In this document: positions 19,038 through 28,406 of the stretch, piece by piece
Numbering within the stretch: position 1 is the first letter of the stretch
Layout of the letters: the number at the start of each line of letters is the position of its first letter
Source of the DNA: CAZUGA01 sp964619885
Lineage (GTDB): Bacteria; Pseudomonadota; Gammaproteobacteria; Methylococcales; UBA1147
Reading direction: 5' to 3'
Length of the DNA stretch: 64,000 nucleotides
Assembly (NCBI GenBank): GCA_964619885.1
Contig: CAZUGA010000015.1
Coordinates: forward strand, 1 to 64,000
The notes under the pieces: model-generated
What the model saw: the letters and a program-made list of their open reading frames with translations, nothing else
The model's database searches: none
What the model was told of the DNA's origin: nothing
Translations under genes and position numbers: made by a program

Positions 19038-19601
19038 ATGCACTCACTATTCGATTGGAAAGATAGCTCAATAATAACAATAAAGGATAAAGCTTTGATC
19101 ACATCCCCTACATTGACACAGTCCAATTCCAAAAATAAAGCCGCGTATAATCGGTTGGTCAACCGATTCGGCGGTGTTTTGTATCGCTATGCCTACTGGA
19201 ATGTACATGATGTAGAACGAGCCTCCGGGTTAACACAAAGTACCTTCGCGGCCCTATGGACTCATTTCGGCGAATTTAACGCTGGAAAAAATGCAAAAGT
19301 ACGTATATTCGGGTTGATGTATTGGGATTTAGCCAACCGTGCGACCGAAACAAAGACAGACAGTAAGAGTACACCAGCGTCCGCTGCCGAAAAGACAATC
19401 TGCGAAAGGCAAAAACACGGGGACAGTTCACATTTTGATATTTCGACTAAGGTTTTATCAGCCCAACAACTGCAATTACTAGGCTTGCAGTTGTTGGGCG
19501 GATTCAGTGAAGCGGAAATTGGCTTGATTTCCGGTCTTCCCCAGGCAACAGTAAGAAGCGAAATAACTGCCGCTAAATTACGGTTAATTAAGACTAAATA
19601 G
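19038..19601 (+). CDS. Divergent ECF-type sigma factor-like protein
   Basis: This 187-residue protein has a region-2-like N-terminal half (YNRLVNRFGGVLYRYAYWNV... with SGLTQSTFAALW and KVRIFGLMYWDLAN) and a C-terminal region-4-like helix-turn-helix with LGGFSEAEIGLISGLPQATV. This is the layout of an ECF sigma factor, but the DNA-melting segment is divergent, so it could be a degenerate or specialised sigma. AAGGA sits 7 bases upstream of the ATG. It is the last gene of the co-directional run beginning at 13243, with no anti-sigma gene beside it, and may regulate this operon. Confidence 0.75.
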   Translation: MHSLFDWKDSSIITIKDKALITSPTLTQSNSKNKAAYNRLVNRFGGVLYRYAYWNVHDVERASGLTQSTFAALWTHFGEFNAGKNAKVRIFGLMYWDLANRATETKTDSKSTPASAAEKTICERQKHGDSSHFDISTKVLSAQQLQLLGLQLLGGFSEAEIGLISGLPQATVRSEITAAKLRLIKTK

Positions 19602-19687
19602 GTTCATCTCCATTAACTTAAACGGTGTATAGCTAAATCTCTTCTGCGCTATTCTCCTCAAGCTAAGTCAAGTCCATTAAGAGCCTC

Positions 19688-20884
19688 TCATTGCAATGCC
19701 AATTGTCCGCGCATTACACCGGCAGGAAACTGCTTAGAATGAACATTCACATAAACATTGCCCGCTTCAATTTCTGCGATAAGGGCATCCAATGGACGAC
19801 CAGTCAATGGGCCGAGAAGATCAGATGATCGTAATTCCCCGCCAAATCTTCTACGCGCTAGCCTAAAAGCTCTACGGCTGGCATCCGACTGAATTAGAAA
19901 GGCAACGACGGGGCCGTTTTGGCCCTCTGGGGCGAGGTGCAAATGAGCCGCGACGATATCTTGGCTGCCAAGCCCGGTCAAACGATGCCAAAATTTCAAA
20001 CGGGTCCCATCGTCACGCAATGCGTATGTCCCGATACCTTTAGCGTTGCGCAAGTTTGCTAACTCAACTGGCGGAACTTCCTGACCGGGAGATAACTCTG
20101 CTATAAACTTTTCAATTTCCAATATCGCCGGTGCTGAACCAAAGCTAATTTTTACAATAGGGTACCCAGCCACGGTAAAATCACCCATCGCAAAATTCGG
20201 ATCCGCTAAAATATTACCTGGATTTGCCGGATCACTGGGCGACCGAAAACCCACCAATCCTTCTGCACGGCCAATTACAATCCCGTTTTCATCGACCCCG
20301 GTATCGGGATCTTGTTGCCCAAACGCCGCGGTGTTTGGCGGAAGTTCATCGTTAATCTCCGTACCCGCATCCAAAACTTCAGCACCAGTCACAAAAAAAT
20401 CCTGTGCGACAAAATTTCCCTCGTCGTCAAACAACTTATGGGCTTGTGGATTGCCATTGGCAACGAAAAAATCGTTACTCGGTATCACCATGGACGCATA
20501 GGAAAAATACCGATTGGCTAAATCCGTCGAATCCAGTAAAAACGTCAACAAACCTGACCCGCCCGGCGGTAACACCCCCCCGAATACACCGTCAATACCC
20601 TCTGAAAGCGCAGCAAAATCCTCCGATATGGGCCCGGTATTTCCATCTTCTGCCAAACGTTCAAGCGCATCGGATCCGGTTTGTGGAAGCGTCGAAGCGG
20701 ATTGATTTCGATCATAGATGTCAAACTGCCCGTCATGAAAGCCAACCCAAAATGGCGTCTGCGTTGTTCCGTTAGCCGGTGCCAAATTTTCAATACGCAC
20801 TGTGACACGAACCTGATCCGCATGGGTTGGTTGAACAAATAAAAGTATGACCGCAATTCCAAACAATAGAAGTTCAGTTTTCAT
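19688..20884 (-). CDS. Secreted spondin-domain and CHRD-domain protein
   Basis: This 398-residue exported protein has a signal peptide ending near THA. An N-terminal spondin_N domain (about residues 25-220) opens with VTVRIENLAPANGTTQTPFW and contains DGVFGGVLPPGGSG. A C-terminal CHRD domain (about 255-398) contains AELSPGQEVPPV, AAHLHLAPEGQNGPVVAFL and NVHSKQFPAGVMRGQL. Both domain types are common in secreted proteins of aquatic bacteria, where the function is unknown; spondin relates to matrix adhesion in animals. The gene stands alone, with no gene in the 230 bases upstream. Confidence 0.9.
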   Translation of the reverse strand: MKTELLLFGIAVILLFVQPTHADQVRVTVRIENLAPANGTTQTPFWVGFHDGQFDIYDRNQSASTLPQTGSDALERLAEDGNTGPISEDFAALSEGIDGVFGGVLPPGGSGLLTFLLDSTDLANRYFSYASMVIPSNDFFVANGNPQAHKLFDDEGNFVAQDFFVTGAEVLDAGTEINDELPPNTAAFGQQDPDTGVDENGIVIGRAEGLVGFRSPSDPANPGNILADPNFAMGDFTVAGYPIVKISFGSAPAILEIEKFIAELSPGQEVPPVELANLRNAKGIGTYALRDDGTRLKFWHRLTGLGSQDIVAAHLHLAPEGQNGPVVAFLIQSDASRRAFRLARRRFGGELRSSDLLGPLTGRPLDALIAEIEAGNVYVNVHSKQFPAGVMRGQLALQ

Positions 20885-21115
20885 TTTGATCCCTCACTTT
20901 GATTACTGTATTGATCCTACGGTTAATCATCCATCAAAATTGGCACGCTTATCAGTTGCGAACTAATCGATTAACCGATGGTTACAATCAAATTCCACCA
21001 AAATATTGCATCAGTGAAAATTGACCGTTTAGACTTGAAACATACACTATGGATCTAGCGACCACAACAGCTAGATTGGCATTATTATGCCGAGGATGGT
21101 GGAAGCCTTACCGTC

Positions 21116-21562
21116 CTATTCTGGATCGTTCAACCTGACCGCCAAAACATCGCATTGAGCGTAATGCAGAACCCCGTTCGCGGTTGACCCCAACAACAAA
21201 CTCAACCCGTGGCGCCCATGCGAGCCCACTACGATCAGGTCGATATTATTTTCCTCTGCAACCCGGATTATCTCCAGCTTGGGACTACCCAATTCGACCC
21301 ATTGCCGGCTCAGTGGGATGGAGAATTGCTCGCCGATTTTGGCTAAACGCTTCTCCGCCGCCTTAACCAATTCTGAGCTCAAGTCGGCTTCGTACGGAAT
21401 GATCGGACCGTAGATAGATTCTGCGATCGGGATACTGTCCACTACATGCAGCGCACAGAGTTCAGCTTGGTATTTTAGGGCTAATTCAGCAGCCCGCTGC
21501 GCAACAAGATTGCCATGGTCCGTAAAATCAGCCGCCAACAATATTTTTTTATAACCTTCCAT
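21116..21562 (-). CDS. Universal stress protein (UspA family)
   Basis: This 148-residue single-domain universal stress protein starts KKILLAADFTDHG and ends with the nucleotide-binding signature GSHGRHGLSLLLGSTAN (G-2x-G-9x-G-S/T), so it is of the ATP-binding type. A GGAGG ribosome site lies 8 bases before the ATG. It is on the minus strand, 47 bases after the small membrane-protein gene at 21610-22110, and may be co-transcribed with it. Usp proteins support survival under starvation and redox stress; a partner cannot be read from the sequence. Confidence 0.93.
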   Translation of the reverse strand: MEGYKKILLAADFTDHGNLVAQRAAELALKYQAELCALHVVDSIPIAESIYGPIIPYEADLSSELVKAAEKRLAKIGEQFSIPLSRQWVELGSPKLEIIRVAEENNIDLIVVGSHGRHGLSLLLGSTANGVLHYAQCDVLAVRLNDPE

Positions 21563-21609
21563 TTGTCTTACCTCCGCAGTTTTTTGCTTCTTGAGTCAAA
21601 GCGAACAAT

Positions 21610-22110
21610 TCAAACCGGAACCTTAAAGAAATACTCCATCAGTTCATAAAAGCCAAGAATGTACAGTAACGCAAGCCCCAACCCTAATCCATGCGAAGTG
21701 GACAAGGCGTGGCGCAATATATGCCCAATGATGATCATACGCCAACACATTAACCCGATAACAATAAAATACGTCATTGGCATACCGGTCCCGCCCTTCA
21801 TCGCTATCAAAAACGGAAATGCAATGGCGCTTACGACGATATCGGTCCCTAACAGCGCGGTCAAGGTTTGTTGGAATCGTGCAACTTTTCCACTGTACAT
21901 CAATATCAGATAGCAATACCCAATCAACCAGGCCATGGAAAGCAATACTTGGGGAAAACCTTTGGACAAGGTCGTTTCCACCAGCACGATGACCAGTTCG
22001 GCGATGCTGTTGGTTATCAAAACCAGAGTCACAAGAAATCTCGACGAGGGCAGATCCTGGGGACCTTTAGTCCCCCAACAGATATCCCAAAATACACGTA
22101 GTAAAATCAT
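21610..22110 (-). CDS. Small integral membrane protein, YIP1-like
   Basis: This 166-residue protein is mostly hydrophobic, with five likely helices. The N-terminal part has a short amphipathic stretch (RVFWDICWGTKGPQDLPSS), followed by helices at about 28-46, 55-72, 87-105, 112-128 and 140-158. Length and pattern resemble small YIP1-domain proteins found upstream of stress genes in gammaproteobacteria, but the match is by impression only. It lies upstream of the universal stress protein gene in the same direction. Confidence 0.65.
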   Translation of the reverse strand: MILLRVFWDICWGTKGPQDLPSSRFLVTLVLITNSIAELVIVLVETTLSKGFPQVLLSMAWLIGYCYLILMYSGKVARFQQTLTALLGTDIVVSAIAFPFLIAMKGGTGMPMTYFIVIGLMCWRMIIIGHILRHALSTSHGLGLGLALLYILGFYELMEYFFKVPV

Positions 22111-22250
22111 AAGTTATAGATTTTTATGTTTATTTTATCTCCACTCCAATTCGAATCGCTTGTTGCGTAAACAGAAGAATGTCCGTACGGACCCCGCATT
22201 AGACCACCCAGTTGCAATATCCGTTCGCGGTCGCAAAACCACCCATCGAC

Positions 22251-24152
22251 TCAACCGGCGTTCAATTCCGCCTCAGCTCGTTCAAGAGCCTCACAAGCAT
22301 CCATCCAGGAAACTTCAATTTCTGCGATGTCGCGGTCTATTTCGCCTTTGCGCCGTAACAGATCTGTTAAGCGTTGCTTTTGCAGTTCTTGATACAGATC
22401 GGGGTCCGCAAGCTGCGCTTCCAAACTGTGCTGTTGCTCCTGTAATTTTTCCAATTGATTTTCGGTTTGCTTGCAGGCACTGAGCAGAGGCTGTAATGTC
22501 TGACGTTTCTCCGCGTCAATACGCCGTTTTTCTTTGCGGGAAATATTGGTCGGCGACTTGTCTATCGAATCCAACAATTCCGGTTCCTGGCGGCTCAAAA
22601 AAGCTCGGTAATCCTCCAAATCGCCATTGAATTCGGAGACTTCGCCATTGCCCACCAGGTAAAACTGGTCCGTCACGGTTCGCAACAAATGCCGGTCGTG
22701 CGATACGATAACCAGCGCACCGGTATAATCCTGCAACGCAACGGTCAACGCGTAGCGTACATCTAGATCCAAATGATTGGTGGGTTCGTCCAACAATAAC
22801 AAATTGGGCCGCTGATAGGCCAATAAAGCCAACACAAGGCGCGCTTTTTCCCCGCCGGATCGCATTGCTACCGGCTCCAGAGCCAAATCACCAACAAAGG
22901 CAAAGCCTCCCAGATAATTTCTCAAGTCCTTTTCCGTAACCTGCTTATCCAAACGTTGAAAGTGTTGCAGTGGGCTTTCATCCGGGCGTAGTTGCTCGAC
23001 AGTATGCTGGGCAAAATAACCCACCCGGAGATCTTGAGCGGGTCGCAACTGTCCCGAAATCGGTTCCAATGCACCAGCCAGCAGCTTGATCAATGTAGAT
23101 TTACCCGCGCCGTTGGGACCCAACAATCCGACGCGCGCACCCGGTGAAAGACCTAAGCTAACACCGGTAATTATCGGCTTGCCGTCATAGCCCACTGATA
23201 AATCTTCCAAACACAACAAAGGATTGGGTAGTTTGTCGGGATTGCGAAATGCAAAAGAAAATGAGGAATCGACATGCGCACGACCAATCAATTCCATTTT
23301 TTGCAACGCTTTTATACGGCTTTGCGCCTGCTTTGCCTTGGTTGCCTTGGCCCTAAAACGGTCAACAAATCTTTTGATATGGGCAATTTCCCGCTGCTGT
23401 TTTTCGTAGGCCGCCTGCTGCTGGGCGAGTGCCTCTGCTCTTTTTGCCTCAAATGCCGAGTAATTGCCGCTGAACAGATTGATGGTATTCTGTTCTATAT
23501 GGGCAATATTGGTCGTGACGCCATCCAGAAAATCCCGGTCATGCGAAATCAATAACAAAGTCCCAGTGTATTCGGTCAACCAATCCTGCAGCCAGATTAC
23601 CGCATCCAGATCCAGGTGGTTGGTCGGCTCGTCCAACAGCAACAAGTCGGATCGACAAATCAGCGCGCGCGCCAAATTCAGGCGCATGCGCCATCCGCCG
23701 GAGAGCTCCAACAACGACGCATTCGCCTGGCTTAGACTAAATCCTAGTCCGAGCATTAATTTGGCCGCGCGCGAATTGATGCTATACCCGCCGATAGCTT
23801 CCAAATGGGCATGCAATTCGGCCTGTTTCAGACCGTCGGCTGACTGCTCCGCACTGTGCAATTGCGCCTGTACATTACGGTATTCGTTATCACCATCGAT
23901 CACGTATTCGATCGCTATTCTGTCCACAACCGGTGATTCCTGACCCACATGCGCGACGCACATATCCGGAGGCATACTAAATTCACCTTGATCCACCGAG
24001 AGTTCCCGTTGGATCATCCCAATCAAACTCGATTTTCCGGTCCCGTTCCCGCCGGTCAAACCCACTTTGGAACCGCGATGAATGACAAAATTTATACCAC
24101 TGAACAAGAGCCGTTGGCCGCGTCTGAGGGCTACGTTTTTAAAATTCAACAT
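22251..24152 (-). CDS. yheS: ABC-F ATPase YheS
   Basis: This 633-residue cytosolic protein has two ABC ATPase domains and no membrane segment, which defines the ABC-F group. The first domain has Walker A GGNGTGKSS, signature LSGGWRMRLNLARAL and LLLDEPTNHLD; the second has GPNGAGKST, SGGEKARL and a second LLLLDEPTNHLD. The inter-domain linker (about residues 240-300) is rich in Lys/Gln/Ala, as in translation-factor ABC-Fs. The C-terminal 100 residues form a charged coiled coil. The ordering and tail match YheS, which binds ribosomes and helps to resolve stalled translation. The start ATG begins MLNFKNVALRRGQ. A short divergent gene begins at 24209. Confidence 0.93.
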   Translation of the reverse strand: MLNFKNVALRRGQRLLFSGINFVIHRGSKVGLTGGNGTGKSSLIGMIQRELSVDQGEFSMPPDMCVAHVGQESPVVDRIAIEYVIDGDNEYRNVQAQLHSAEQSADGLKQAELHAHLEAIGGYSINSRAAKLMLGLGFSLSQANASLLELSGGWRMRLNLARALICRSDLLLLDEPTNHLDLDAVIWLQDWLTEYTGTLLLISHDRDFLDGVTTNIAHIEQNTINLFSGNYSAFEAKRAEALAQQQAAYEKQQREIAHIKRFVDRFRAKATKAKQAQSRIKALQKMELIGRAHVDSSFSFAFRNPDKLPNPLLCLEDLSVGYDGKPIITGVSLGLSPGARVGLLGPNGAGKSTLIKLLAGALEPISGQLRPAQDLRVGYFAQHTVEQLRPDESPLQHFQRLDKQVTEKDLRNYLGGFAFVGDLALEPVAMRSGGEKARLVLALLAYQRPNLLLLDEPTNHLDLDVRYALTVALQDYTGALVIVSHDRHLLRTVTDQFYLVGNGEVSEFNGDLEDYRAFLSRQEPELLDSIDKSPTNISRKEKRRIDAEKRQTLQPLLSACKQTENQLEKLQEQQHSLEAQLADPDLYQELQKQRLTDLLRRKGEIDRDIAEIEVSWMDACEALERAEAELNAG

Positions 24153-24208
24153 GGTCTCAGTTTACTCGATCAGTCTATCCGTGGCACACTCTACGTTTAA
24201 AGAACACC

Positions 24209-24466
24209 GTGGATATGCGGGATCATCGGTGGAAAACTTTGCAACAATCGCAACACCTGCACATACTTTCGGATTCAAGCCCCATGGTGAAGCAACCGAC
24301 AAAACAAAAATCGAAGGCACCGGTAAAAAAGGTTTTCAACCCGCAAGATCGTTATTTTGTGAACGAAGAAGGTTGGTGGTTTTATACGGTAGATGCGATT
24401 GGCGGGCCATTTAACACAAAACCGGAATGCGTGGATGCTTGCCGCTACCACCTACAAACAAAATAA
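24209..24466 (+). CDS. Small conserved protein, DUF6316-like
   Basis: This short gene encodes up to 85 residues. The C-terminal part has a conserved-looking core, DRYFVNEEGWWFYTVD followed by GGPFNTKPECVDAC, which resembles DUF6316 proteins of gammaproteobacteria; the match is from memory and moderate. The start is uncertain: GTG at 24209, ATG at 24215 or ATG at 24284 (60 residues) are all possible, and none has a strong ribosome site. The 60-residue form fits the family length best. A DUF465 gene follows 19 bases downstream, so the two small genes may be co-transcribed. Confidence 0.65.
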   Translation: MDMRDHRWKTLQQSQHLHILSDSSPMVKQPTKQKSKAPVKKVFNPQDRYFVNEEGWWFYTVDAIGGPFNTKPECVDACRYHLQTK

Positions 24467-24485
24467 CTCAAAAACGGCTATCAAC

Positions 24486-24689
24486 GTGTCAGACAACACA
24501 GAACAACTCAAGTTAAAACTATTGGAAGTTCAAACCGAACATCGGGACCTGGACGACATCATATTCCGGCTATCCCAAGACCCATTCATCGATCAATTGC
24601 AGATAAAGCGCCTGAAAAAACGAAAACTGATGTTGAAAGACAGGATCGAAAAACTGAAAAGCTTGCTGATTCCGGACCTCAACGCATGA
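24486..24689 (+). CDS. DUF465 family protein (YdcH-like)
   Basis: This 67-residue helical protein belongs to DUF465. The diagnostic pattern is present almost whole: EHRDLDDII, then RLSQDPFIDQLQIKRLKKRK, then LMLKDRIEKLKSLLIP. The start was set at GTG 24486, which gives the usual family length. The frame is open upstream to 24393, but that would add 31 unrelated residues overlapping the preceding gene. Members form small coiled coils of unknown role. It is preceded by the DUF6316-like gene in the same direction. Confidence 0.88.
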   Translation: MSDNTEQLKLKLLEVQTEHRDLDDIIFRLSQDPFIDQLQIKRLKKRKLMLKDRIEKLKSLLIPDLNA

Positions 24690-24770
24690 TTTCCGAAAAG
24701 CCGGTATCCCACTCTATCCGACGAATACTCTATCGCAGTTATACTGACCAAGCGCCACATTGAATTAACT

Positions 24771-25292
24771 TTATTCGCAGGCTTCGATTCGTTCTTCCAC
24801 GGCTTCGATAAACTGAACAATCTCTTTACGTTTAATCTTGCGCACCGGGACGATCAGCGCCTCGTGTGCATCCACATAGATAAACGCATATTTTTTGGTC
24901 AATTCGGCACGCAAAATTTCCGGCCATGGAATATGCGTCTCGCCCTGCGGGCTTATTTCGACCAGGGTACGTTTTTCCGCGCGTAACTTGTACGGGCCCA
25001 GAAGATTTTCCAAATCTTCATCGCTATAATTTTTACGAATCTGGCGACGAAAATCTTTCATAAAATAAAGTGGCGCCAATAAACCCCACGACACCGCGAG
25101 TATCGCGATATAAAACGCAGTAATCATGTCTTCGTAAAAGAAAAAATAAAACAATGCGATAAACCCCAAAATGCCCGGGATATGGGCGGAATGCCGCCTC
25201 ATCTGTTTTTGTAGATCGCTGGAATCGCTGACCTCGTGTTCGCTGAACGCAATCAAATCGCGCTCGCGAAGCTCGTATTGTATTTCTGGCAT
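24771..25292 (-). CDS. YcxB-like membrane protein
   Basis: This 173-residue protein has two adjacent membrane helices at about residues 38-73 (GFIALFYFFFYEDMITAFYI and ILAVSWGLLAPLYF). They are followed by a cytoplasmic domain with SPQGETHIPWPEILRAELTKKYAFIYV and VPVRKIKRKE, the pattern of YcxB-like C-terminal domains. The N terminus (IQYELRERDLIAFSEHE) also fits the family. The function is unknown. It lies between the DUF465 gene, convergent with it, and the NDH-2 gene, upstream in the same direction with a 170-base gap. Confidence 0.8.
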   Translation of the reverse strand: MPEIQYELRERDLIAFSEHEVSDSSDLQKQMRRHSAHIPGILGFIALFYFFFYEDMITAFYIAILAVSWGLLAPLYFMKDFRRQIRKNYSDEDLENLLGPYKLRAEKRTLVEISPQGETHIPWPEILRAELTKKYAFIYVDAHEALIVPVRKIKRKEIVQFIEAVEERIEACE

Positions 25293-25465
25293 TGCTAATC
25301 TTCTAAATCAGTTAACTTGGGTAACGGCGTAGTATACGCGAGTTTTATCACTACTGGCCAACCCTCTGTTGCGTCCCTGTCAACCGGCCAATAATTCCGA
25401 TTATCCGTCCGATTCACTGAAAATAGTTAACCATCGCAAGCACCTTAGAAACGCTGCGGCAGCGA

Positions 25466-26782
25466 CTAATGCAATTTAATGTGAGACTTAACCCGCCGTC
25501 TGAACAAATTGGACATCATCAACATGCCAGTGCGAAAGTAGCCATACACGCTAACCTGGTGCATCTTGTACAGCGACAGATAAAACATCCGAGCGATAAA
25601 TCCACCTATGCTTACCGAACCCATCAGGTTTCCCATCAAATTCCCCACCGTGGAATATTTGCCCAGCGACACCAAAGACCCGTAGTCCCGGTAAACATAA
25701 TCCGGTAGATCGGCACCCACCATCCGCTTCAACACCGATTTGCACAATAACGAAGCTTGCTGGTGCGCGGCTTGGGCACGCGGCGGCACTGTTGTATCGT
25801 GGCCCGGCCATGGGCAAGCCGCGCAATCGCCCATCGCAAAAATGTTCGGATCGCGCGTGGTTTGTAGCGTACGCTCAACCACCAATTGCTGCGCCTGGTT
25901 GGTTTCCAGTCCATCGAGTTCGGCCATCCAATCCGGGCCTTTTATACCGGCGGCCCACACTTTTATATCCGCATCGACTGCCACGCCCGATTCCAGTTTG
26001 ACCTGGTTTTCGGTTACTTCGACCACGCGTTCGCCCAGCAGCAAACGAACACCCAAATTTCCGAGTTGAACCTGGGTCGCGCGGGACAGTTTTTCCGGCA
26101 GCGCCGGCAGTAGTCGGTCGGCCGCTTCGATCAGCGTAATTTTGACCAATTCGCGGTCCGAATCATCATTCAATCCAAACATTGCCAACTGTTGCGAAAC
26201 ATTGTGCAATTCCGCGGCCAGCTCAACACCGGTGGCGCCGCCACCGATAATCGCGATCGACATCACCTGATCCGGCGCCGCATCGCGCACGTGCACCCGC
26301 ATAAAGGTTTCCAGTAAATATTTTTGAAATTTAAACGCCTCTCCGGTGCTGTCCAAAAACTGGCAATTATCCTCCACACCGGTAATTCGATACGTATTAC
26401 TAACGCTGCCCACCGCAATAATCAAGCTATCGTACGCAAATGAACGGCCAGGAATCAGCTCTTCGCCGGCATCGTTACAAGTCGCTCGCAGATGAACCAA
26501 CTTGTTCTGCCGGTCCAGCCCGTCCATATAGCCCAAGCGAAACTGAAAATTGCGCCATTGCGCTTGCGCCAAATATTCCAACTCTTCATTGTGATCCATC
26601 GTACCGGCTGCAATCTCGTGCAACAACGGTTTCCAAACGTGGGTTTGCACCGCATCGATCAAGGTCACTTCCAGACCTTTATTTTTGCGCGCTTTCACCC
26701 CCAACGCCGACGCCAATTCCAAACCGGCGGCGCCGCCGCCGACAATCACCACTTGATGCGCTTGCACGGAATTTTTTGTCAT
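25466..26782 (-). CDS. ndh: Type II NADH dehydrogenase (NDH-2)
   Basis: This 438-residue FAD-dependent NADH:quinone oxidoreductase of the Ndh type has an N-terminal FAD dinucleotide motif VVIVGGGAAGLELASALG, a second NADH-binding motif IAIIGGGATGVELAAELHN near residue 180, the segment FAMGDCAACPW with the FAD-contacting Asp near 318, and a C-terminal amphipathic/hydrophobic region (about 385-425) for membrane attachment. It passes electrons from NADH to quinone without pumping protons. Length matches E. coli Ndh. The gene is monocistronic; upstream lies the decayed IS patch. Confidence 0.92.
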   Translation of the reverse strand: MTKNSVQAHQVVIVGGGAAGLELASALGVKARKNKGLEVTLIDAVQTHVWKPLLHEIAAGTMDHNEELEYLAQAQWRNFQFRLGYMDGLDRQNKLVHLRATCNDAGEELIPGRSFAYDSLIIAVGSVSNTYRITGVEDNCQFLDSTGEAFKFQKYLLETFMRVHVRDAAPDQVMSIAIIGGGATGVELAAELHNVSQQLAMFGLNDDSDRELVKITLIEAADRLLPALPEKLSRATQVQLGNLGVRLLLGERVVEVTENQVKLESGVAVDADIKVWAAGIKGPDWMAELDGLETNQAQQLVVERTLQTTRDPNIFAMGDCAACPWPGHDTTVPPRAQAAHQQASLLCKSVLKRMVGADLPDYVYRDYGSLVSLGKYSTVGNLMGNLMGSVSIGGFIARMFYLSLYKMHQVSVYGYFRTGMLMMSNLFRRRVKSHIKLH

Positions 26783-26990
26783 CTACTCAATCCTTAGATT
26801 TATTCTCAATTTATACAGACGGATGTTTCGCTCGGATTCATTGGCCCATACGACCTCTGTCTATTCAAAGCCCCACCTCAACACGACAATTTTATTGAAT
26901 AACGCAACGGAATACTATGGGCAATACTAGGCATAATGGAGTCCACTAAATATGGTTTAGCGGCTGTACGTCGTCAAACCCTTTTGGAGA

Positions 26991-27123
26991 GATTGTGCCC
27001 TGAGTCTGTGTGGACGATAGGGTCTACCTCGGGTGTGTATCATGCCATTTTCTGGTAAGTACTCAGACAGCTCACCTGAGATATAACAGGGACCATTGTC
27101 GCTCAGCAACAGTGGTTTGTGTT
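26991..27123 (-). mobile_element. Remnant of an IS3-family transposase (integrase core)
   Basis: Read on the minus strand, this stretch gives KPLLLSDNGPCYISGELSEY, then LPENGMIHTRGRPYRP, and after a two-base shift QTQGTI. This is the DDE integrase core of IS3-type OrfB transposases (typical form: LSDNGPCY, HTRGxPYHP, QTQGKIERxHR). It is broken at both ends: nothing recognisable precedes the K, and after TI the next frames end quickly. No inverted repeats or target duplications were found. The remnant directly abuts the truncated end of the histidine kinase gene, so the element probably caused that truncation. Confidence 0.85.
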
Positions 27124-27135
27124 AGTGTAGCCACT

Positions 27136-27978
27136 TCATTCATCCTTTGCCGTTTCGCAAATCGATGAAGCCACAGCATTGAGTCCCGCCAGACACTGGC
27201 CGAATTCGTCGTGGAGCTCCCGCACAAGATAGCGACGCTCTGCTTCCTGTACGTCCATCAGTTTCATGGCCAATTCCTTTCGTTCCAAAAGAATCTTTTC
27301 CTGGTTTGCGGCCAGCCGATTAATCGCTTCACCCGTAGACTGCCATTCGGAGACACAAAAATTAGGCAGACGGAGAGATAGTTCACCATTTTCCATCCGC
27401 TGCAATCCTGCAACGATACCCTTCGCAGGCTGAAGCGCCTGACTTACAGAAACAAAAACTAATATGGAAACACTTGCGACAATTACTACTGCAAGGCTCA
27501 TGAGTCCTGCAACATCGTGCCATGCGTGTGCGATTTCTTTGGGAATGCTGTTAGAAACGGTAATTGTGCCGTAATTCCGGTTGCGGAATGTGACTTGTTG
27601 AACCAGCGTCTTTCCAGGATTGAAAACCCAACGATAAAACCGGCCGAACCATAATGGCCAGCTTCGATCCGCCCAAACCTCACCACGGCAGGCGTTATTG
27701 TTGCGATCACCGTTAACTGACACAAACCGGGCGCATCGCCCGGGTTCAAATCCGTGTTCAGACCACACATTCATATCCGGGAAACGTTCCTGTATCTCTG
27801 CGCCTACTGAGATCCGAAGCAGCTGGAGTTCTAATTGGCGGTCGATTGCCTTAGCAGAGACAAGAACGTCGTGTCGAGATTTCTGGTTAGCCTGATAGAG
27901 AACGTATGCCGCTGTTATGAGCAAGCAAATGAAGGCAATAAGAACAATTCGAATTATCAGGTAGATTTTCAGATTCAT
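27136..27978 (-). pseudogene. Truncated NarX/LuxR-type sensor histidine kinase
   Basis: This 280-residue N-terminal part of a sensor kinase has membrane helix 1 at about residues 8-28, an extracytoplasmic sensor segment, helix 2 at about 160-180, a HAMP-like linker and the start of a HisKA_3 domain. The phospho-acceptor motif ELHDEFGQCLAGLNA is present. It stops within the dimerisation helix (ending TAKDE) and the entire ATPase domain is missing, so it cannot autophosphorylate. The break coincides with the IS3 remnant. No response regulator gene is next to it. It could still give a membrane-bound fragment, but it is best treated as a pseudogene. Confidence 0.85.
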
Positions 27979-28406
27979 AGAACACTAATCGTTTTGAAAA
28001 CTTTCCACAATGAGCATGTGTCTCTGAAGGTCAGTCGTGACCCTGAATTCATATTGCTAACCCCATTTTATGTAGGCTTGGTGTCTATGGAAAGTGACCA
28101 TTGTGACAACGGGCAATTTGCCCGTAGATTGCGGGCAATAATCGGATTACGAATCAATATCCTGTTAGATATTCTGTCTGCGTGAAAACTGAACAAAATA
28201 CGAATAAGTCGGATACAACGCATCTTGCAACATTCCGTCTGAAACATAGACTGGGTATGAGTAAGCCATTTGATGATCATTGGACTTCGTTCGCAATCAC
28301 AATGTTTAGAAAAACGCCGATAGAGCTCAACCTGAAAATCCAGTCAAGTTCCCTGAGCTGAGTAAGCAGAAATCGAATACATTTTAAATATTTGAGGGTG
28401 ATGGAT
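27979..28406. other. Intergenic region with an inverted repeat
   Basis: This is the space between the truncated kinase and the broken cupin. CGGGCAA at 28110-28116 and TTGCCCG at 28118-28124 form a perfect inverted repeat with one central base, followed at 28129-28137 by the related TTGCGGGCA. This could be an operator for a lost regulator. No gene is supported. Confidence 0.4.
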
